Shown one piece after another: positions 1 through 9,217 of a DNA stretch of 64,000 bases. Where the stretch lies: the NCBI RefSeq assembly GCF_000761215.1, contig NZ_CP009438.1:2127501-2191500 (forward strand). Reading direction: 5' to 3'. Numbering within the stretch: the stretch's first letter is position 1; every line of letters begins with the position of its first letter. Made by a program: the position numbers and the translations under genes. The notes under the pieces are model-generated. The model was not told the DNA's origin. It was given only the letters and a program-made list of their open reading frames with translations, and ran no database searches. The DNA comes from Streptomyces glaucescens. Lineage in GTDB: Bacteria; Actinomycetota; Actinomycetes; Streptomycetales; Streptomycetaceae.

Positions 1-2217
1 CTCCGGCTTCTTCTTGCCCATGACGCGCCGGAGGATGTCGGCCTCGCCGAGCGAGTAGCCGGCGATGATCTGGGCGGCCTTCTGCACCTGCTCCTGGTAG
101 ACGATCAGGCCGTAGGTGACGTCCAGGACCTCCTTGAGCGGGGCCTCCAGCTCCGGGTGGATCGGGGTGATCTCCTGCTGGCCGTTCTTGCGCAGGGCGT
201 AGTTGATGTGCGAGTTCATGCCCATCGGGCCCGGCCGGTACAGGGCCGAGACGGCGGAGATGTCCTCGAAGTTGTCGGGCTTCATCATGCGCAGCAGGGA
301 GCGCATGGGGCCGCCGTCGAACTGGAAGACGCCGAGGGTGTCGCCGCGCTGGAGCAGCTCGAAGGTCGTCGGGTCGTCGAGCGGGAGGCTGAGGAGATCG
401 ATGTCGATCCCCTTGTTCGCCTTCACCATCTTGACGGCGTCGTCCATGATCGTGAGGTTGCGCAGGCCCAGGAAGTCCATCTTCAGCAGGCCGAGCGACT
501 CACAGCTCGGGTAGTCCCACTGTGTGATGGTCACGCCGTCGGTGTGCCGCACCCAGACCGGGACGTGCTCGGTGATGGTCTCGCTGGACATGATCACGCC
601 GGCGGCGTGCACGCCCATCTGCCGGACCAGCCCCTCCACACCCCGCGCGGTGTCGATGACCTTCTTCACGTCCGGCTCGTTCTCGTACATCGCCCGGACC
701 TCGCCCGCCTCCGAGTAGCGGGGGTGCTGGGGGTCGGTGATGCCGGAGAGCGGGATGCCCTTGCCGAGGACGTCCGGCGGCATGGCCTTGGTGATCCGGT
801 CGCCCATCGCGTACGGGTAGCCCAGCACGCGCGCGGAGTCCTTGATCGCGTTCTTGGCCTTGATCGTGCCGTAGGTGCCGATCATGGCGACCTTGTCGGC
901 GCCGTACTTCTCCGTCACGTACCTGATCACCTCGACGCGCCTGCGCTCGTCGAAGTCGATGTCGACGTCGGGCATCGAGATGCGCTCGGGGTTCAGGAAC
1001 CGCTCGAAGATCAGGCCGTGCGGGATCGGGTCGAGGTCGGTGATGCCGAGGGCGTAGGCGACGATCGAGCCGGCCGCGGAGCCACGGCCGGGGCCGACCG
1101 CGATGCCCTGCTTCTTGGCCCACATGATGAAGTCGGCGACCACGAGGAAGTAGCCCGGGAAGCCCATCGAGATGATCGTGTCCATCTCGTACTCGACCTG
1201 CTTCATGCGGTCGTCCGGGATGCCGTCCGGGAACCGGCGGTGCATGCCGCGCATGGTCTCCTCGCGGAACCAGCTGACCTCGGTGTAGCCCTCCGGGATG
1301 TCGAACTTCGGCATCAGGTCGCGCTTCTCGAACATGCCGGTGGTGTCGACCATCTCGGCGATCAGGCGCGTGTTGGCGCAGCCCTCCTGCCAGGCGTCCG
1401 AGGAGTCGATGGCGTACATCTCGTCCGTGGACTTCAGGTAGTAGCCGGTGCCGTCGAACTTGAAGCGGTCCGGGTCGGAGAGGTTCTTGCCGGTCTGGAT
1501 GCACAGCAGCGCGTCGTGGGCGCCCGCCTCGTGCGCGTACGTGTAGTGCGAGTCGTTGGTGACCAGCGGCGGGATGCCGAGCTTCCGGGCGATCTCCAGC
1601 AGGCCGTCGCGGACCCGGCGCTCGATCTCGATGCCGTGGTCCATCAGCTCCAGGAAGTAGCGGTCCTTGCCGAAGATGTCCTGGTAGTCGGCGGCGGCCT
1701 TCAGGGCCTCGTCGAAGTGGCCGAGGCGCAGCCGGGTCTGGATCTCGCCGGAGGGGCAGCCGGTGGAGGCGACGATGCCCTCGGACCACTTCGCGATGGT
1801 CTCCTTGTCCATCCGGGGCCACTTCTGCAGCCAGCCCTCGGCGTAGGCGTCGGAGGAGAGCCGGAAGAGGTTGTGCAGGCCGGTCTTGTTCACCGCCCAC
1901 ATCGTCTTGTGGGTGTAACCACCGGAACCGGAGACGTCGTCCCGCTTCTGGTGCGGCTGGCCCCAGAGGATCTTGCGCTTGTTCCGCCGGGACTCGGGGG
2001 CGACGTACGCCTCGATCCCGATGATCGGGGTGACCCCGGCCTTCTTCGCGGAGTGGAAGAAGTCGTACGCCCCGTGGAGGTTGCCGTGGTCGGACATGGC
2101 GATGTGCGTCATGCCCATCTCGTTGCAGGCGTTGAACATGTCCTTCAGCCGCGCGGCACCGTCCAGCAGCGAGTACTGGGTGTGGACGTGCAGGTGCGTG
2201 AACGGCGGCTTCGACAC
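1..2217 (-). CDS. dnaE: DNA polymerase III alpha subunit, partial (3' end beyond window)
   Basis: Replicative DNA polymerase catalytic subunit. The 739 codons seen start at GTG 2217, preceded by GGAGG at 2226-2230 with 8 nt spacing. The N-terminus has the PHP domain signature [14 protein letters not shown]. The catalytic palm carries the acidic cluster PDVDIDFDE near residues 416-424, followed by the family's DFLGLRNL and [10 protein letters not shown] segments, where the window ends. The family is about 1,180 residues long, so roughly 440 C-terminal residues (rest of fingers, beta-clamp-binding and OB regions) lie outside. It is divergent from the DUF2252 gene, with about 190 nt between them. 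A long open frame on the opposite strand is a codon-bias shadow. The DnaE1-type assignment is firm; nothing in the visible part is damaged. Confidence 0.97.
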   Translation of the reverse strand, partial: MSKPPFTHLHVHTQYSLLDGAARLKDMFNACNEMGMTHIAMSDHGNLHGAYDFFHSAKKAGVTPIIGIEAYVAPESRRNKRKILWGQPHQKRDDVSGSGGYTHKTMWAVNKTGLHNLFRLSSDAYAEGWLQKWPRMDKETIAKWSEGIVASTGCPSGEIQTRLRLGHFDEALKAAADYQDIFGKDRYFLELMDHGIEIERRVRDGLLEIARKLGIPPLVTNDSHYTYAHEAGAHDALLCIQTGKNLSDPDRFKFDGTGYYLKSTDEMYAIDSSDAWQEGCANTRLIAEMVDTTGMFEKRDLMPKFDIPEGYTEVSWFREETMRGMHRRFPDGIPDDRMKQVEYEMDTIISMGFPGYFLVVADFIMWAKKQGIAVGPGRGSAAGSIVAYALGITDLDPIPHGLIFERFLNPERISMPDVDIDFDERRRVEVIRYVTEKYGADKVAMIGTYGTIKAKNAIKDSARVLGYPYAMGDRITKAMPPDVLGKGIPLSGITDPQHPRYSEAGEVRAMYENEPDVKKVIDTARGVEGLVRQMGVHAAGVIMSSETITEHVPVWVRHTDGVTITQWDYPSCESLGLLKMDFLGLRNLTIMDDAVKMVKANKGIDIDLLSLPLDDPTTFELLQRGDTLGVFQFDGGPMRSLLRMMKPDNFEDISAVSALYRPGPMGMNSHINYALRKNGQQEITPIHPELEAPLKEVLDVTYGLIVYQEQVQKAAQIIAGYSLGEADILRRVMGKKKPE

Positions 2218-2409
2218 GGCTGCGGCCTCCAGGGGAAACGAACGGCGACGGGGGTCCGACAGGCTGCGGACAGTCCGGGGGACAGCGTCGAAGTCTATGC
2301 CTCGCGACTGACACCCTGCGGGCACTCCGGCGTACGGTCGGACGTTGGAAGCTGTCGGACACCCCGTCCGCGCAGGTCACGCACCATCGGTACCAGGAGG
2401 CACCCAGCG

Positions 2410-3759
2410 ATGTCGTTTCCGCAGCTCAGCGACGAGCGACGCGGCGAGGAGATCCTCGCCGTCCTCGACACCGCCTTCGGCGAGCTCCTGGCCGCGGACC
2501 CGGCCGCGTTCCGGGTGAAGTTCCGGAAGATGGCCGCCTCGGCGTTCGCGTTCTACCGGGGCACCGCCAGCCTCTTCTACCACGACCTCGACGCGGACCA
2601 CGCCCACCGCGACGGCGGGACGATACCCGGCGGGCCCTACCTCGACGAGCGGACCTCCCGGGTGTGGATCCACGGCGATCTGCACGCCGAGAACTTCGGC
2701 ACGTACATGGACTCCACCGGCCGGCTGATCTTCAACGTGAACGACTTCGACGAGGCCTACGTGGGTCCCTTCACCTGGGACCTGCAGCGCTTCTCCGCCT
2801 CGATCGCGCTGATCGGGTACGCGAAGGCGCTCAGCGACGAGCAGATCACCGAGCTGGTGACGGTGTACGCGGGCGCGTACCGCGAGCGGATCCGCGCCCT
2901 CTCGACCGGCGCCAAGAGCGACGAGGTGCCGCCGTTCACCCTGGACACCGCCGAGGGGCCGCTGCTGGACGCGCTGCGCGACGCCCGCTCGCTGACCCGG
3001 TTCGGGCTGCTGGACTCGATGACGGAGATCCGCGACTTCGAGCGCCGCTTCGCGCCCGGCGGCGGTTCCATCGAGCTGGACGCGGCCACCCGGTACAAGG
3101 TGCTGGCCGCGTTCGACGGCTATCTGGAGACCCTGCCGGAGACCTCCCTGGCCCGTCCGGACTCCTACCGCGTGAAGGACGTCGTGGGACGCCGCGGCAT
3201 CGGCATCGGGTCGGCGGGCCTGCCGTCCTACAACATCCTGCTGGAGGGCCACAGCGACGCGCTGGAGAACGATGTCGTGATCTACGTCAAGCAGGCCCAG
3301 ACGCCGGCCGTCTCGCGGCACATCACCGACCCGGGGATCCGGGAGTACTTCCTGCACGAGGGCCACCGCACGGTGATCTCCCAGCGCGCCCTCCAGGCCC
3401 ACGCCGACCCGTGGCTGGGCTGGACCGAGCTGGACGGCGCCGGCCAGCTCGTCGCCGAGGTCTCGCCGTACGCGGTCGACCTGGACTGGAGCGACCTGGA
3501 CGACCCGGAGGAGATCGCCGCCGTCGTCGCCGACCTGGGCCGGGCCACGGCGTCGATGCACTCGGCGGCGGACGACCAGTCCGGCGAGTCGCTGGTGCCG
3601 TTCTCCACCGAACGGGCGATCGACGCGGCCATCGCGGCCGACGAGGAGGGCTTCGCCCCGCTCCTGGTGGACTTCGCGCACGCCTACGGGGCACGTGCGC
3701 GTGCCGACCACCAGATCTTCCTCGACCTGTTCCGCAACGGCCGGATCCCCGGCCTGTAG
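2410..3759 (+). CDS. DUF2252 family protein (kinase-like fold)
   Basis: A 449-residue DUF2252 protein. ATG 2410 is preceded by AGGAGG at 2395-2400. Residues 88-96 read HGDLHAENF and residues 112-114 read DFD, which resemble the catalytic loop and metal-binding motif of aminoglycoside phosphotransferase/kinase-like folds. This suggests a small-molecule phosphotransferase, but no substrate is known for the family, so the function is inferred only. No signal peptide or membrane segment is seen, so it should be cytoplasmic. The gene stands alone, divergent from dnaE and 79 nt before an unrelated small membrane protein gene. An open frame reaches back to position 157, but that extension is antisense to dnaE and is not coding. 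Confidence 0.9.
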   Translation: MSFPQLSDERRGEEILAVLDTAFGELLAADPAAFRVKFRKMAASAFAFYRGTASLFYHDLDADHAHRDGGTIPGGPYLDERTSRVWIHGDLHAENFGTYMDSTGRLIFNVNDFDEAYVGPFTWDLQRFSASIALIGYAKALSDEQITELVTVYAGAYRERIRALSTGAKSDEVPPFTLDTAEGPLLDALRDARSLTRFGLLDSMTEIRDFERRFAPGGGSIELDAATRYKVLAAFDGYLETLPETSLARPDSYRVKDVVGRRGIGIGSAGLPSYNILLEGHSDALENDVVIYVKQAQTPAVSRHITDPGIREYFLHEGHRTVISQRALQAHADPWLGWTELDGAGQLVAEVSPYAVDLDWSDLDDPEEIAAVVADLGRATASMHSAADDQSGESLVPFSTERAIDAAIAADEEGFAPLLVDFAHAYGARARADHQIFLDLFRNGRIPGL

Positions 3760-3838
3760 CCGGTCCGGACCGCCGGCCCCCGCTCACAGCAACCCTTTAG
3801 GGGTCTCTTACCGGAGGCCATGACACACTCTCCACGCG

Positions 3839-4546
3839 ATGGACATATCAGGGACCCAGATCAGAGCCGTGCGCGCGGCGCTGTTCACGGCGATCGTCGT
3901 GACGCTCAGCACCGCGTCGCACGTGCTGCTGTCGCGGGTCCCGCTGCCCCTGGGAACGGTCGCGGCGATCACCGTCACCGTGTTCGTGATCGCCTACGCG
4001 CTGGCCGGCCGGGAGCGCGGCTTCCGGCGGATCGCCGCGCTGCTGATCCCGCTGGAGCTGGCCGCCGACACCGTCTTCACCGCCGGCCAGCACGCCTGCT
4101 ACGGCCGCACGGGCGGCCCGGTGGCCGGGCCGCTGCGCTCGGTCGGGCTGGACGTGCTGTGCGGCGGCGGCGAGGTGGGCACCCCGCTGGCCCGGATGGC
4201 CGGCACCACCGGCACCGAACGGGTCGCCGCCCTCCTCGCCGACGCCCACCCGGAGACCGCCTGGCTGCTGCTGGGCGCGCACGTCGGCGTGGGACTGCTG
4301 GCGGCGGCCTGGCTGCGCCGCGGCGAGCAGGCGCTGGCCCAGCTGCTGCACGCGATGCCCGCGACCACCTTCCGCCCGCTGCTGCTGGCGGTCGCCGCGG
4401 TGACGGCCCGGCCGGCCCCGGCGGTCCGCCGGCTGCCGCGCCCCGCGCACCGCCGCGCCGCCATCGCGCCCGATCTGCTCCTCGCGCACTCCCTGGGACG
4501 GCGCGGGCCGCCCCGCTCGGCCCCTGTCGCGCTCGCCGTCGCCTGA
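3839..4546 (+). CDS. Small integral membrane protein, unknown function
   Basis: A 235-residue protein I cannot assign to a named family. It has hydrophobic segments near residues 12-32, 40-56 and 64-78, and another near 140-160. A loop between them contains two cysteines (about residues 86 and 107). The C-terminal 60 residues are basic and proline-rich. ATG 3839 is the first possible in-frame start after a TGA at 3821. No Shine-Dalgarno sequence sits at the right distance. A GGAGG at 3812-3816 serves an out-of-frame ATG at 3820 instead. A TACACT-like hexamer (GACACACT, 3822-3829) ends about 10 nt before the ATG, so a leaderless transcript is likely. Confidence 0.75.
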   Translation: MDISGTQIRAVRAALFTAIVVTLSTASHVLLSRVPLPLGTVAAITVTVFVIAYALAGRERGFRRIAALLIPLELAADTVFTAGQHACYGRTGGPVAGPLRSVGLDVLCGGGEVGTPLARMAGTTGTERVAALLADAHPETAWLLLGAHVGVGLLAAAWLRRGEQALAQLLHAMPATTFRPLLLAVAAVTARPAPAVRRLPRPAHRRAAIAPDLLLAHSLGRRGPPRSAPVALAVA

Positions 4547-4645
4547 GCGGCCGCGCCCGAGCGGAGCGACACAGCCGAACCCGAGCGGTTCCCCACGTCC
4601 GTACGCGCGCGCAGCCGCGCGCCACCCCCCAGGGAGATCACGAGA

Positions 4646-5446
4646 ATGAGCAAGCGGAACAGCCAGACGGCGAAGACGGCGGCCCGGGAGCGGCTGCGCC
4701 AGGAGCGCGAGCGCCAGGCCAAGCGTGAGAAGACCAGGCGGCAGCTGATCGTGGCCGGTTCGATGGTCGCGGTCCTCGCGATAGCCGGCGGCATCGGCTA
4801 CGCCGTCGTCCAGGGCAGCAAGCCGTCCGGCTGGGAGGCGGCGGCCGAGGCGAAGGTCGTCGCCCCGGCCAACACCTCCGGCAAGGACGGCACCGAGATC
4901 CTCATCGGCGACTCCAAGACCGACAACGTGGTGCACCTCTACGAGGACCCGCGCTGCCCGGCCTGCGCGTCCTTCGAGCAGACGATCGGCGAGACCGTCA
5001 ACAAGGGCATGGAGGACGGCGACTACAAGCTGTCCTTCACCCTCGGCACCTTCCTCGACGGCAACCTCACCGGCGAGGGGTCCAAGAACGCGCTGAGCGC
5101 GCTCGGCGCCGCGCTGGACGTGAGCCCCGACGCGTTCCTCGACTACAAGGCGGCGCTGTACTCGGCGAAGTACCACCCCGCGGAGACGACCGACGAGTTC
5201 GCCGAGGACGAGTACCTGCTCAAGGTGGCGAACACGGTCGACGCCCTGAAGAACAACAAGAAGTTCCAGGACGCGGTCGAGAAGGGCACCTACGACGCCT
5301 GGGCGATGCGGATGAGCGACACCTTCGACGACACGAAGGACGTCAAGTCCACCCCCACCATCAAGATCAACGGCAAGGTCATCGAGAACCCGCGCACCGT
5401 GGCCGACTGGGAGAAGGCCCTGAAGGACGCGGGCGTCACCAAGTAG
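4646..5446 (+). CDS. Membrane-anchored DsbA/thioredoxin-like oxidoreductase
   Basis: A 266-residue thiol-disulfide oxidoreductase. The N-terminal 30 residues are highly charged (Lys/Arg/Glu) and are followed by one membrane segment near residues 33-53. This predicts a cytoplasmic N-terminus and an extracellular catalytic domain. The active site is C104-P-A-C107 in the context EDPRCPACASF. The DsbA-family cis-proline loop is seen as STPTIKING near residue 237. Such proteins form or shuffle disulfides in exported proteins. ATG 4646 follows GGGAG at 4632-4636. A hairpin 14 nt after the stop should end transcription before phoD. The partner and the oxidase-versus-reductase direction cannot be told from sequence. 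Confidence 0.9.
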   Translation: MSKRNSQTAKTAARERLRQERERQAKREKTRRQLIVAGSMVAVLAIAGGIGYAVVQGSKPSGWEAAAEAKVVAPANTSGKDGTEILIGDSKTDNVVHLYEDPRCPACASFEQTIGETVNKGMEDGDYKLSFTLGTFLDGNLTGEGSKNALSALGAALDVSPDAFLDYKAALYSAKYHPAETTDEFAEDEYLLKVANTVDALKNNKKFQDAVEKGTYDAWAMRMSDTFDDTKDVKSTPTIKINGKVIENPRTVADWEKALKDAGVTK

Positions 5447-5460
5447 AGCGGGCCACCGGG

Positions 5461-5487
5461 ACGGGCGGACCCCCCGGGTTCGCCCGT
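5461..5487 (+). terminator. Hairpin downstream of the DsbA-like gene
   Basis: The 7-bp arms ACGGGCG (5461-5467) and CGCCCGT (5481-5487) enclose a 13-nt loop, followed by TCTTCAT. It lies 14 nt after the stop of the DsbA-like gene and is a likely factor-assisted terminator. It overlaps the candidate PHO box of phoD. Confidence 0.6.
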
Positions 5488-5496
5488 TCTTCATGT
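5478..5496 (+). promoter_or_regulatory. Candidate PHO box upstream of phoD
   Basis: Two 11-nt-spaced direct-repeat units are seen: GTTCGCCC (5478-5485; 7 of 8 match to the Streptomyces PhoP unit GTTCACCC) and CTTCATGT (5489-5496; 4 of 8). A TAATCT hexamer at 5530-5535 could be the phoD -10. phoD of S. coelicolor is a known PhoP target. The box itself is a pattern match and the second unit is weak. Confidence 0.5.
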
Positions 5497-5541
5497 GCGG
5501 CCGCTTACCAACTCCCTTACCGGCCAGTAATCTGACCGGCC

Positions 5542-7200
5542 GTGACCAGTCGAAGCAGATCCCACACCGATCCCCTCCCGTCCTCCCCGCGCCGCCGCAC
5601 GGTCGTCAAGGCCGCCGCGGCCGGGGCCGTTCTCGCGGCCCCGCTGGCCGCCGCCGTGCCGGCGCGGGCCGCCGAGGCACCCGCCTTCCTGCACGGCGTC
5701 GCCTCCGGCGACCCGCTCCCGGACGGCATCCTGCTGTGGACCCGGGTGACCCCCACCCCTGAGGCCGTCCCCGGTTCCGGTCTCGGCCCCGACGTGGAGG
5801 TGAACTGGACCGTCGCGCTGGACAAGGCGTTCAGCACCGTCGTCGCCAGGGGCACGGTCACGGCGACCGCCGCCTCCGACCACACCGTCAAGGCCGACGT
5901 CCGCGGCCTCGCGCCCGCGACCGACTACTGGTTCCGCTTCTCGGCCGCCGGCACCGACTCCCCCGCCGCCCGCACCCGCACCGCCCCGGCCGCCGACGCG
6001 GCGGTGGCCAACCTCCGCTTCGGGGTGGTCTCGTGCGCCAACTGGGAGGCCGGGCACTTCGCGGCGTACCGCCACCTCGCGGCCCGCGGCGACCTGGACG
6101 CCTGGCTGCACCTCGGCGACTACATATACGAGTACGGCACGGGCCAGTACGGCACGCGCGGGACCGTCGTACGGCCGCACGCCCCGGCCCACGAGATCCT
6201 GACCCTCGCCGACTACCGGACGCGGCACGGGCGGTACAAGACGGACCCCGACCTCCAGGCCCTGCACGCCGCGGCCCCGGTCGTCGCCATCTGGGACGAC
6301 CACGAGATCGCCAACGACACCTGGTCCGGCGGCGCCGAGAACCACACCGAGGGCGCGGAGGGTCCCTGGGCCGCGCGCCAGGCCGCGGCGAAGCAGGCGT
6401 ACTTCGAGTGGATGCCGGTCCGCCCGGCGCTCGCCGGCACCACCTACCGCCGGCTGCGCTTCGGCAAGCTGGCCGACCTGTCCCTGCTCGATCTGCGCTC
6501 CTTCCGCTCGCGGCAGGCGACCGTCGGCAGCGGCGAGGTCGACGACCCGGAGCGCACGCTCACCGGCCGCGCCCAGCTGGACTGGCTGAAGGCGGGGCTG
6601 GCCGCCTCGGACACCACCTGGCGGCTGGTCGGCAACTCCGTGATGATCGCGCCGTTCGCCGTCGGCTCGCTCTCGGCGGAGCTGCTGAAGCCGCTGGCGA
6701 AGCTGCTGGGCCTGCCGAGCGAGGGTCTCGCGATCAGCACCGACCAGTGGGACGGCTACACCGACGACCGCCGGGAGCTGCTGGCCCATCTGCGCGCCAA
6801 CGCCATCCGCAACACGGTGTTCCTGACCGGTGACATCCACATGGCCTGGGCCAACGACGTGCCGGTGAACGCCGGGACGTATCCGCTGTCGGCCTCGGCC
6901 GCCACGGAGTTCGTGGTCACCTCGGTCACCTCCGACAACCTGGACGACCTGGTGAAGGTCCCGGAGGGCACGGTCAGCGCGGTCGCGGCCCCGGTCATCC
7001 GCGCCGCCAACCGGCACGTGCACTGGGTCGACACCGACCGGCACGGCTACGGCGTCCTGGACCTCACCGCCGAGCGGGCGCAGATGGACTACTACGTGCT
7101 GTCCGACCGCACCCGGGCGAACGCGACCTCGTCGTGGGCGCGCTCCTACCGGACCCGCAGCGGGACGCAGAAGGTCGAGCGCGTCCACACCCCCGTGTGA
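5542..7200 (+). CDS. phoD: Secreted alkaline phosphatase/phosphodiesterase PhoD (Tat substrate)
   Basis: A 552-residue PhoD-family metallophosphatase that releases phosphate from phosphomono- and diesters outside the cell. The N-terminus has a twin-arginine signal ([14 protein letters not shown]) with a cleavage-like ARA/AEA near residue 43. Metal-ligand motifs of the family follow: the [10 protein letters not shown] segment, [10 protein letters not shown], and the later [10 protein letters not shown]. The last is a C-terminal metal ligand block. GTG 5542 is chosen because it keeps the full Tat signal. The leader is very short, with TAATCT only 6 nt upstream, so the mRNA may be nearly leaderless. 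Regulation by phosphate through PhoP is expected from the family and the candidate PHO box. It is monocistronic; a strong hairpin follows 88 nt downstream. Confidence 0.95.
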   Translation: MTSRSRSHTDPLPSSPRRRTVVKAAAAGAVLAAPLAAAVPARAAEAPAFLHGVASGDPLPDGILLWTRVTPTPEAVPGSGLGPDVEVNWTVALDKAFSTVVARGTVTATAASDHTVKADVRGLAPATDYWFRFSAAGTDSPAARTRTAPAADAAVANLRFGVVSCANWEAGHFAAYRHLAARGDLDAWLHLGDYIYEYGTGQYGTRGTVVRPHAPAHEILTLADYRTRHGRYKTDPDLQALHAAAPVVAIWDDHEIANDTWSGGAENHTEGAEGPWAARQAAAKQAYFEWMPVRPALAGTTYRRLRFGKLADLSLLDLRSFRSRQATVGSGEVDDPERTLTGRAQLDWLKAGLAASDTTWRLVGNSVMIAPFAVGSLSAELLKPLAKLLGLPSEGLAISTDQWDGYTDDRRELLAHLRANAIRNTVFLTGDIHMAWANDVPVNAGTYPLSASAATEFVVTSVTSDNLDDLVKVPEGTVSAVAAPVIRAANRHVHWVDTDRHGYGVLDLTAERAQMDYYVLSDRTRANATSSWARSYRTRSGTQKVERVHTPV

Positions 7201-7287
7201 CAGTCGCACCCGAGGGGCGATTTCCAGCCAACAGCGGCGACGCGCCGAATCGTTGAGGCGAGATCACGACACCCTTCCCTCCGTTAC

Positions 7288-7333
7288 GGCGGGTGGTGCG
7301 AGCCGTGGTTCGAATCCGGACACACCACCCGCC
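7288..7333 (+). terminator. Strong hairpin after phoD with tRNA-like loop
   Basis: A perfect 11-bp inverted repeat (GGCGGGTGGTG at 7288-7298 and CACCACCCGCC at 7323-7333) encloses 24 nt that contain GGTTCGAATCC, the signature of a tRNA T-loop. A second small hairpin (GTGACG 7337-7342 / CGTCAC 7348-7353) follows. The most economical reading is the phoD terminator. There is no room for an anticodon arm, so it is not a tRNA. The 333 nt from 7201 to 7533 hold these hairpins and the presumed protease promoter, and no convincing gene. Confidence 0.55.
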
Positions 7334-7533
7334 CCGGTGACGGTCTTCGTCACGCCGGAATCCCGAACCCCGGACGGGCACGGTCGACCCGTCCCCCCAA
7401 TCCTCCCCTTTTGCCGGGAATTTGATTGGGCCTGATCACTCCTCTTCCCGTTTGAGCATGTCCACGTAATGTCCGGGCGGCGACCAGGAAGACCCCTGTG
7501 CGCCATTCCCCACCGCATCCGCTAGGAGCCAGC

Positions 7534-8532
7534 ATGCGTGCGCTTGCCCGGATATCTCCCTCGACGCGCAGACGTGTTCTCGCCACCGCCGCCGTGGCCG
7601 GAACCCTGATGCTCAGCACCCTGTCGGCGCCCACGAGCGTCGCGGCGGCCGGCACCCCCACGGCCGCCGACTGCGTCGAGGACACCCACGCGGACACCCA
7701 CGCCACGGCGCGCGAGGCCCGCCCCGGGGACGGCGAGCACGCCGCCGAGCCCAACGAGGTGAGCGCCGCCAGGGCCCAGGCCATGGACGCCGACCTGCGC
7801 AAGAGGCTCGACCGGCTGCCGGGAGGCGGCCGCGGCCTCTCGGCGACCGCCACGACCAGCATCCCCGTGTACGTCCACGTCATCCACGACGGCGCCACGG
7901 GCCGGCTCGACGCGGCCGACATCACCGCCCAGATGAACGTGCTGAACGCGGCGTTCGGCGGTCAGGGCACCGGCAACACCGACTCCGGCTTCCAGTTCAC
8001 GCTGGCCGGCACCGACTACACGGACAACGCCGCCTGGTACAACCTCTCCTCCGGCTCCGCCGAGGAGAAGGCGATGAAGTCCGCCCTGCGCAAGGGCGGA
8101 GCGAACGCTCTCAACCTGTACACCGCCAACCTCGGCGACGGCCTGCTCGGCTGGGCCACCTTCCCCAGCTCCTACAGGTCCAGCCCGTCCATGGACGGCG
8201 TGGTCGTGCTGGACGGCTCGCTGCCCGGCGGCTCGGCCGCCAACTACGACGAGGGCGACACCGCCACCCACGAGGTCGGCCACTGGCTGGGCCTGTACCA
8301 CACCTTCCAGGGCGGCTGCAACGGCAACGGCGACTACGTCGACGACACCCCGGCCGAGAAGAGCCCGGCCTACGAGTGCCCCGAGGGCCGTGACACCTGC
8401 GCCCGCAAGGCGGGGGCCGACCCGATCCACAACTTCATGGACTACACGTACGACGCCTGCATGTACCAGTTCACCTCCGGCCAGGTGACCCGCATGCAGC
8501 AGAACTGGGCGGCCTACCGCGCCGCCGGCTGA
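7534..8532 (+). CDS. Secreted zinc metalloprotease, M43 (pappalysin/cytophagalysin) type
   Basis: A 332-residue extracellular metalloprotease. A Sec-type signal (residues about 1-38: basic start, hydrophobic core, then SVAAAG) is followed by a short pro-region and the catalytic domain. The metzincin zinc motif is [11 protein letters not shown] (HExxHxxGxxH) near residues 246-256, and a Met-turn is seen in [11 protein letters not shown] near residue 300. Several cysteines in the C-terminal half fit the M43 disulfides. ATG 7534 is preferred over an upstream in-frame ATG because TAGGAG (7522-7527) is well placed and the signal peptide then begins at the protein start. The last 19 bp overlap tail-to-tail with the hydrolase gene on the other strand. 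Confidence 0.93.
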   Translation: MRALARISPSTRRRVLATAAVAGTLMLSTLSAPTSVAAAGTPTAADCVEDTHADTHATAREARPGDGEHAAEPNEVSAARAQAMDADLRKRLDRLPGGGRGLSATATTSIPVYVHVIHDGATGRLDAADITAQMNVLNAAFGGQGTGNTDSGFQFTLAGTDYTDNAAWYNLSSGSAEEKAMKSALRKGGANALNLYTANLGDGLLGWATFPSSYRSSPSMDGVVVLDGSLPGGSAANYDEGDTATHEVGHWLGLYHTFQGGCNGNGDYVDDTPAEKSPAYECPEGRDTCARKAGADPIHNFMDYTYDACMYQFTSGQVTRMQQNWAAYRAAG

Positions 8533-9110
8533 GCCGGCCGGTCCAGCGAGTCCAGGAAGCCGAGCGCCACCCGCCAGGTGGCCTCGGCTGCCTCCGCGTC
8601 GTGGTCCGGCAGGTCCGGGTCGGTGTAGAGGTGGCCCGCCCCGGCGTACCGGAACACCTCCACGTCCGCGCCCGCGCGGCGCATCTGGAGGTACCAGGAG
8701 CCCAGCCAGTCCTCCGTCTCGAACGGGTCCGGCTCGGCCACGTGCAGCTGCACCGGCAGATCGTCCACCGAGGCGTTCGGCGCGAGGTCCGAGGTGCCGT
8801 GCAGCAGGAGCAGGCCCTTCGCCTTCTCGTCGCCGAGGGCGAGGGTCTGCGCGATCGAGGCGCCGAGGGAGAACCCGGCGTACACCAGGCCCCGCTCCGA
8901 ATACGGCGCGGCGGCCAGCACGGCCCGCTTCAGCAGCTCGTCCTTGCCGATCTCCTCCTGGGCCGCCATGCCCTCCTCGACCGTGTCGAACGTACGCCCC
9001 TCCATCAGGTCCGGCGTCCACACCTCGTGCCCGGCCGCGCGCAGCCGCTCCGCCGCGGCGCGCACCGCGGGCCTGAGGCCATAGGTCGAGTGAAAGAGCA
9101 TGATGTTCAT
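8514..9110 (-). CDS. Dienelactone-hydrolase-family alpha/beta hydrolase
   Basis: A 198-residue cytoplasmic alpha/beta hydrolase. The nucleophile elbow is GFSLGAS near residues 78-84, with Ser where classical dienelactone hydrolases have Cys. The late GHLYTD motif supplies the catalytic His. The substrate is unknown. ATG 9110 ([11 protein letters not shown]) fits the first beta strand of the fold; the open frame continues upstream, but that part has no domain match. The stop lies inside the convergent metalloprotease gene, giving a 19-bp 3' overlap. A short 107-nt gap separates it from the divergent MscS gene. Confidence 0.88.
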   Translation of the reverse strand: MNIMLFHSTYGLRPAVRAAAERLRAAGHEVWTPDLMEGRTFDTVEEGMAAQEEIGKDELLKRAVLAAAPYSERGLVYAGFSLGASIAQTLALGDEKAKGLLLLHGTSDLAPNASVDDLPVQLHVAEPDPFETEDWLGSWYLQMRRAGADVEVFRYAGAGHLYTDPDLPDHDAEAAEATWRVALGFLDSLDRPAQPAAR

Positions 9111-9217
9111 GAGGCCATGGTGCCAGCCGGGTGTGACCCGGCACGTCCGGGGCACTGCCCGGAACGTCGGGTGAATCACAGGTTCAGGCCCGCCGGTGGC
9201 CGGATACGTTCCTGGGC

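Noticed and set aside
157..2409. Long plus-strand frame fused to the DUF2252 gene
   Set aside because: It is antisense to dnaE, has no domain content and lacks a start signal. The real gene begins at the ATG with AGGAGG at 2410.
3820..4728. Frame starting at ATG 3820 with a good GGAGG
   Set aside because: It overlaps two real genes in another frame and encodes Arg/Pro/Gly-rich nonsense typical of a shadow.
7288..7333. tRNA gene
   Set aside because: T-loop signature and stem are present, but only 24 nt lie between the arms, so no D or anticodon arm can form.
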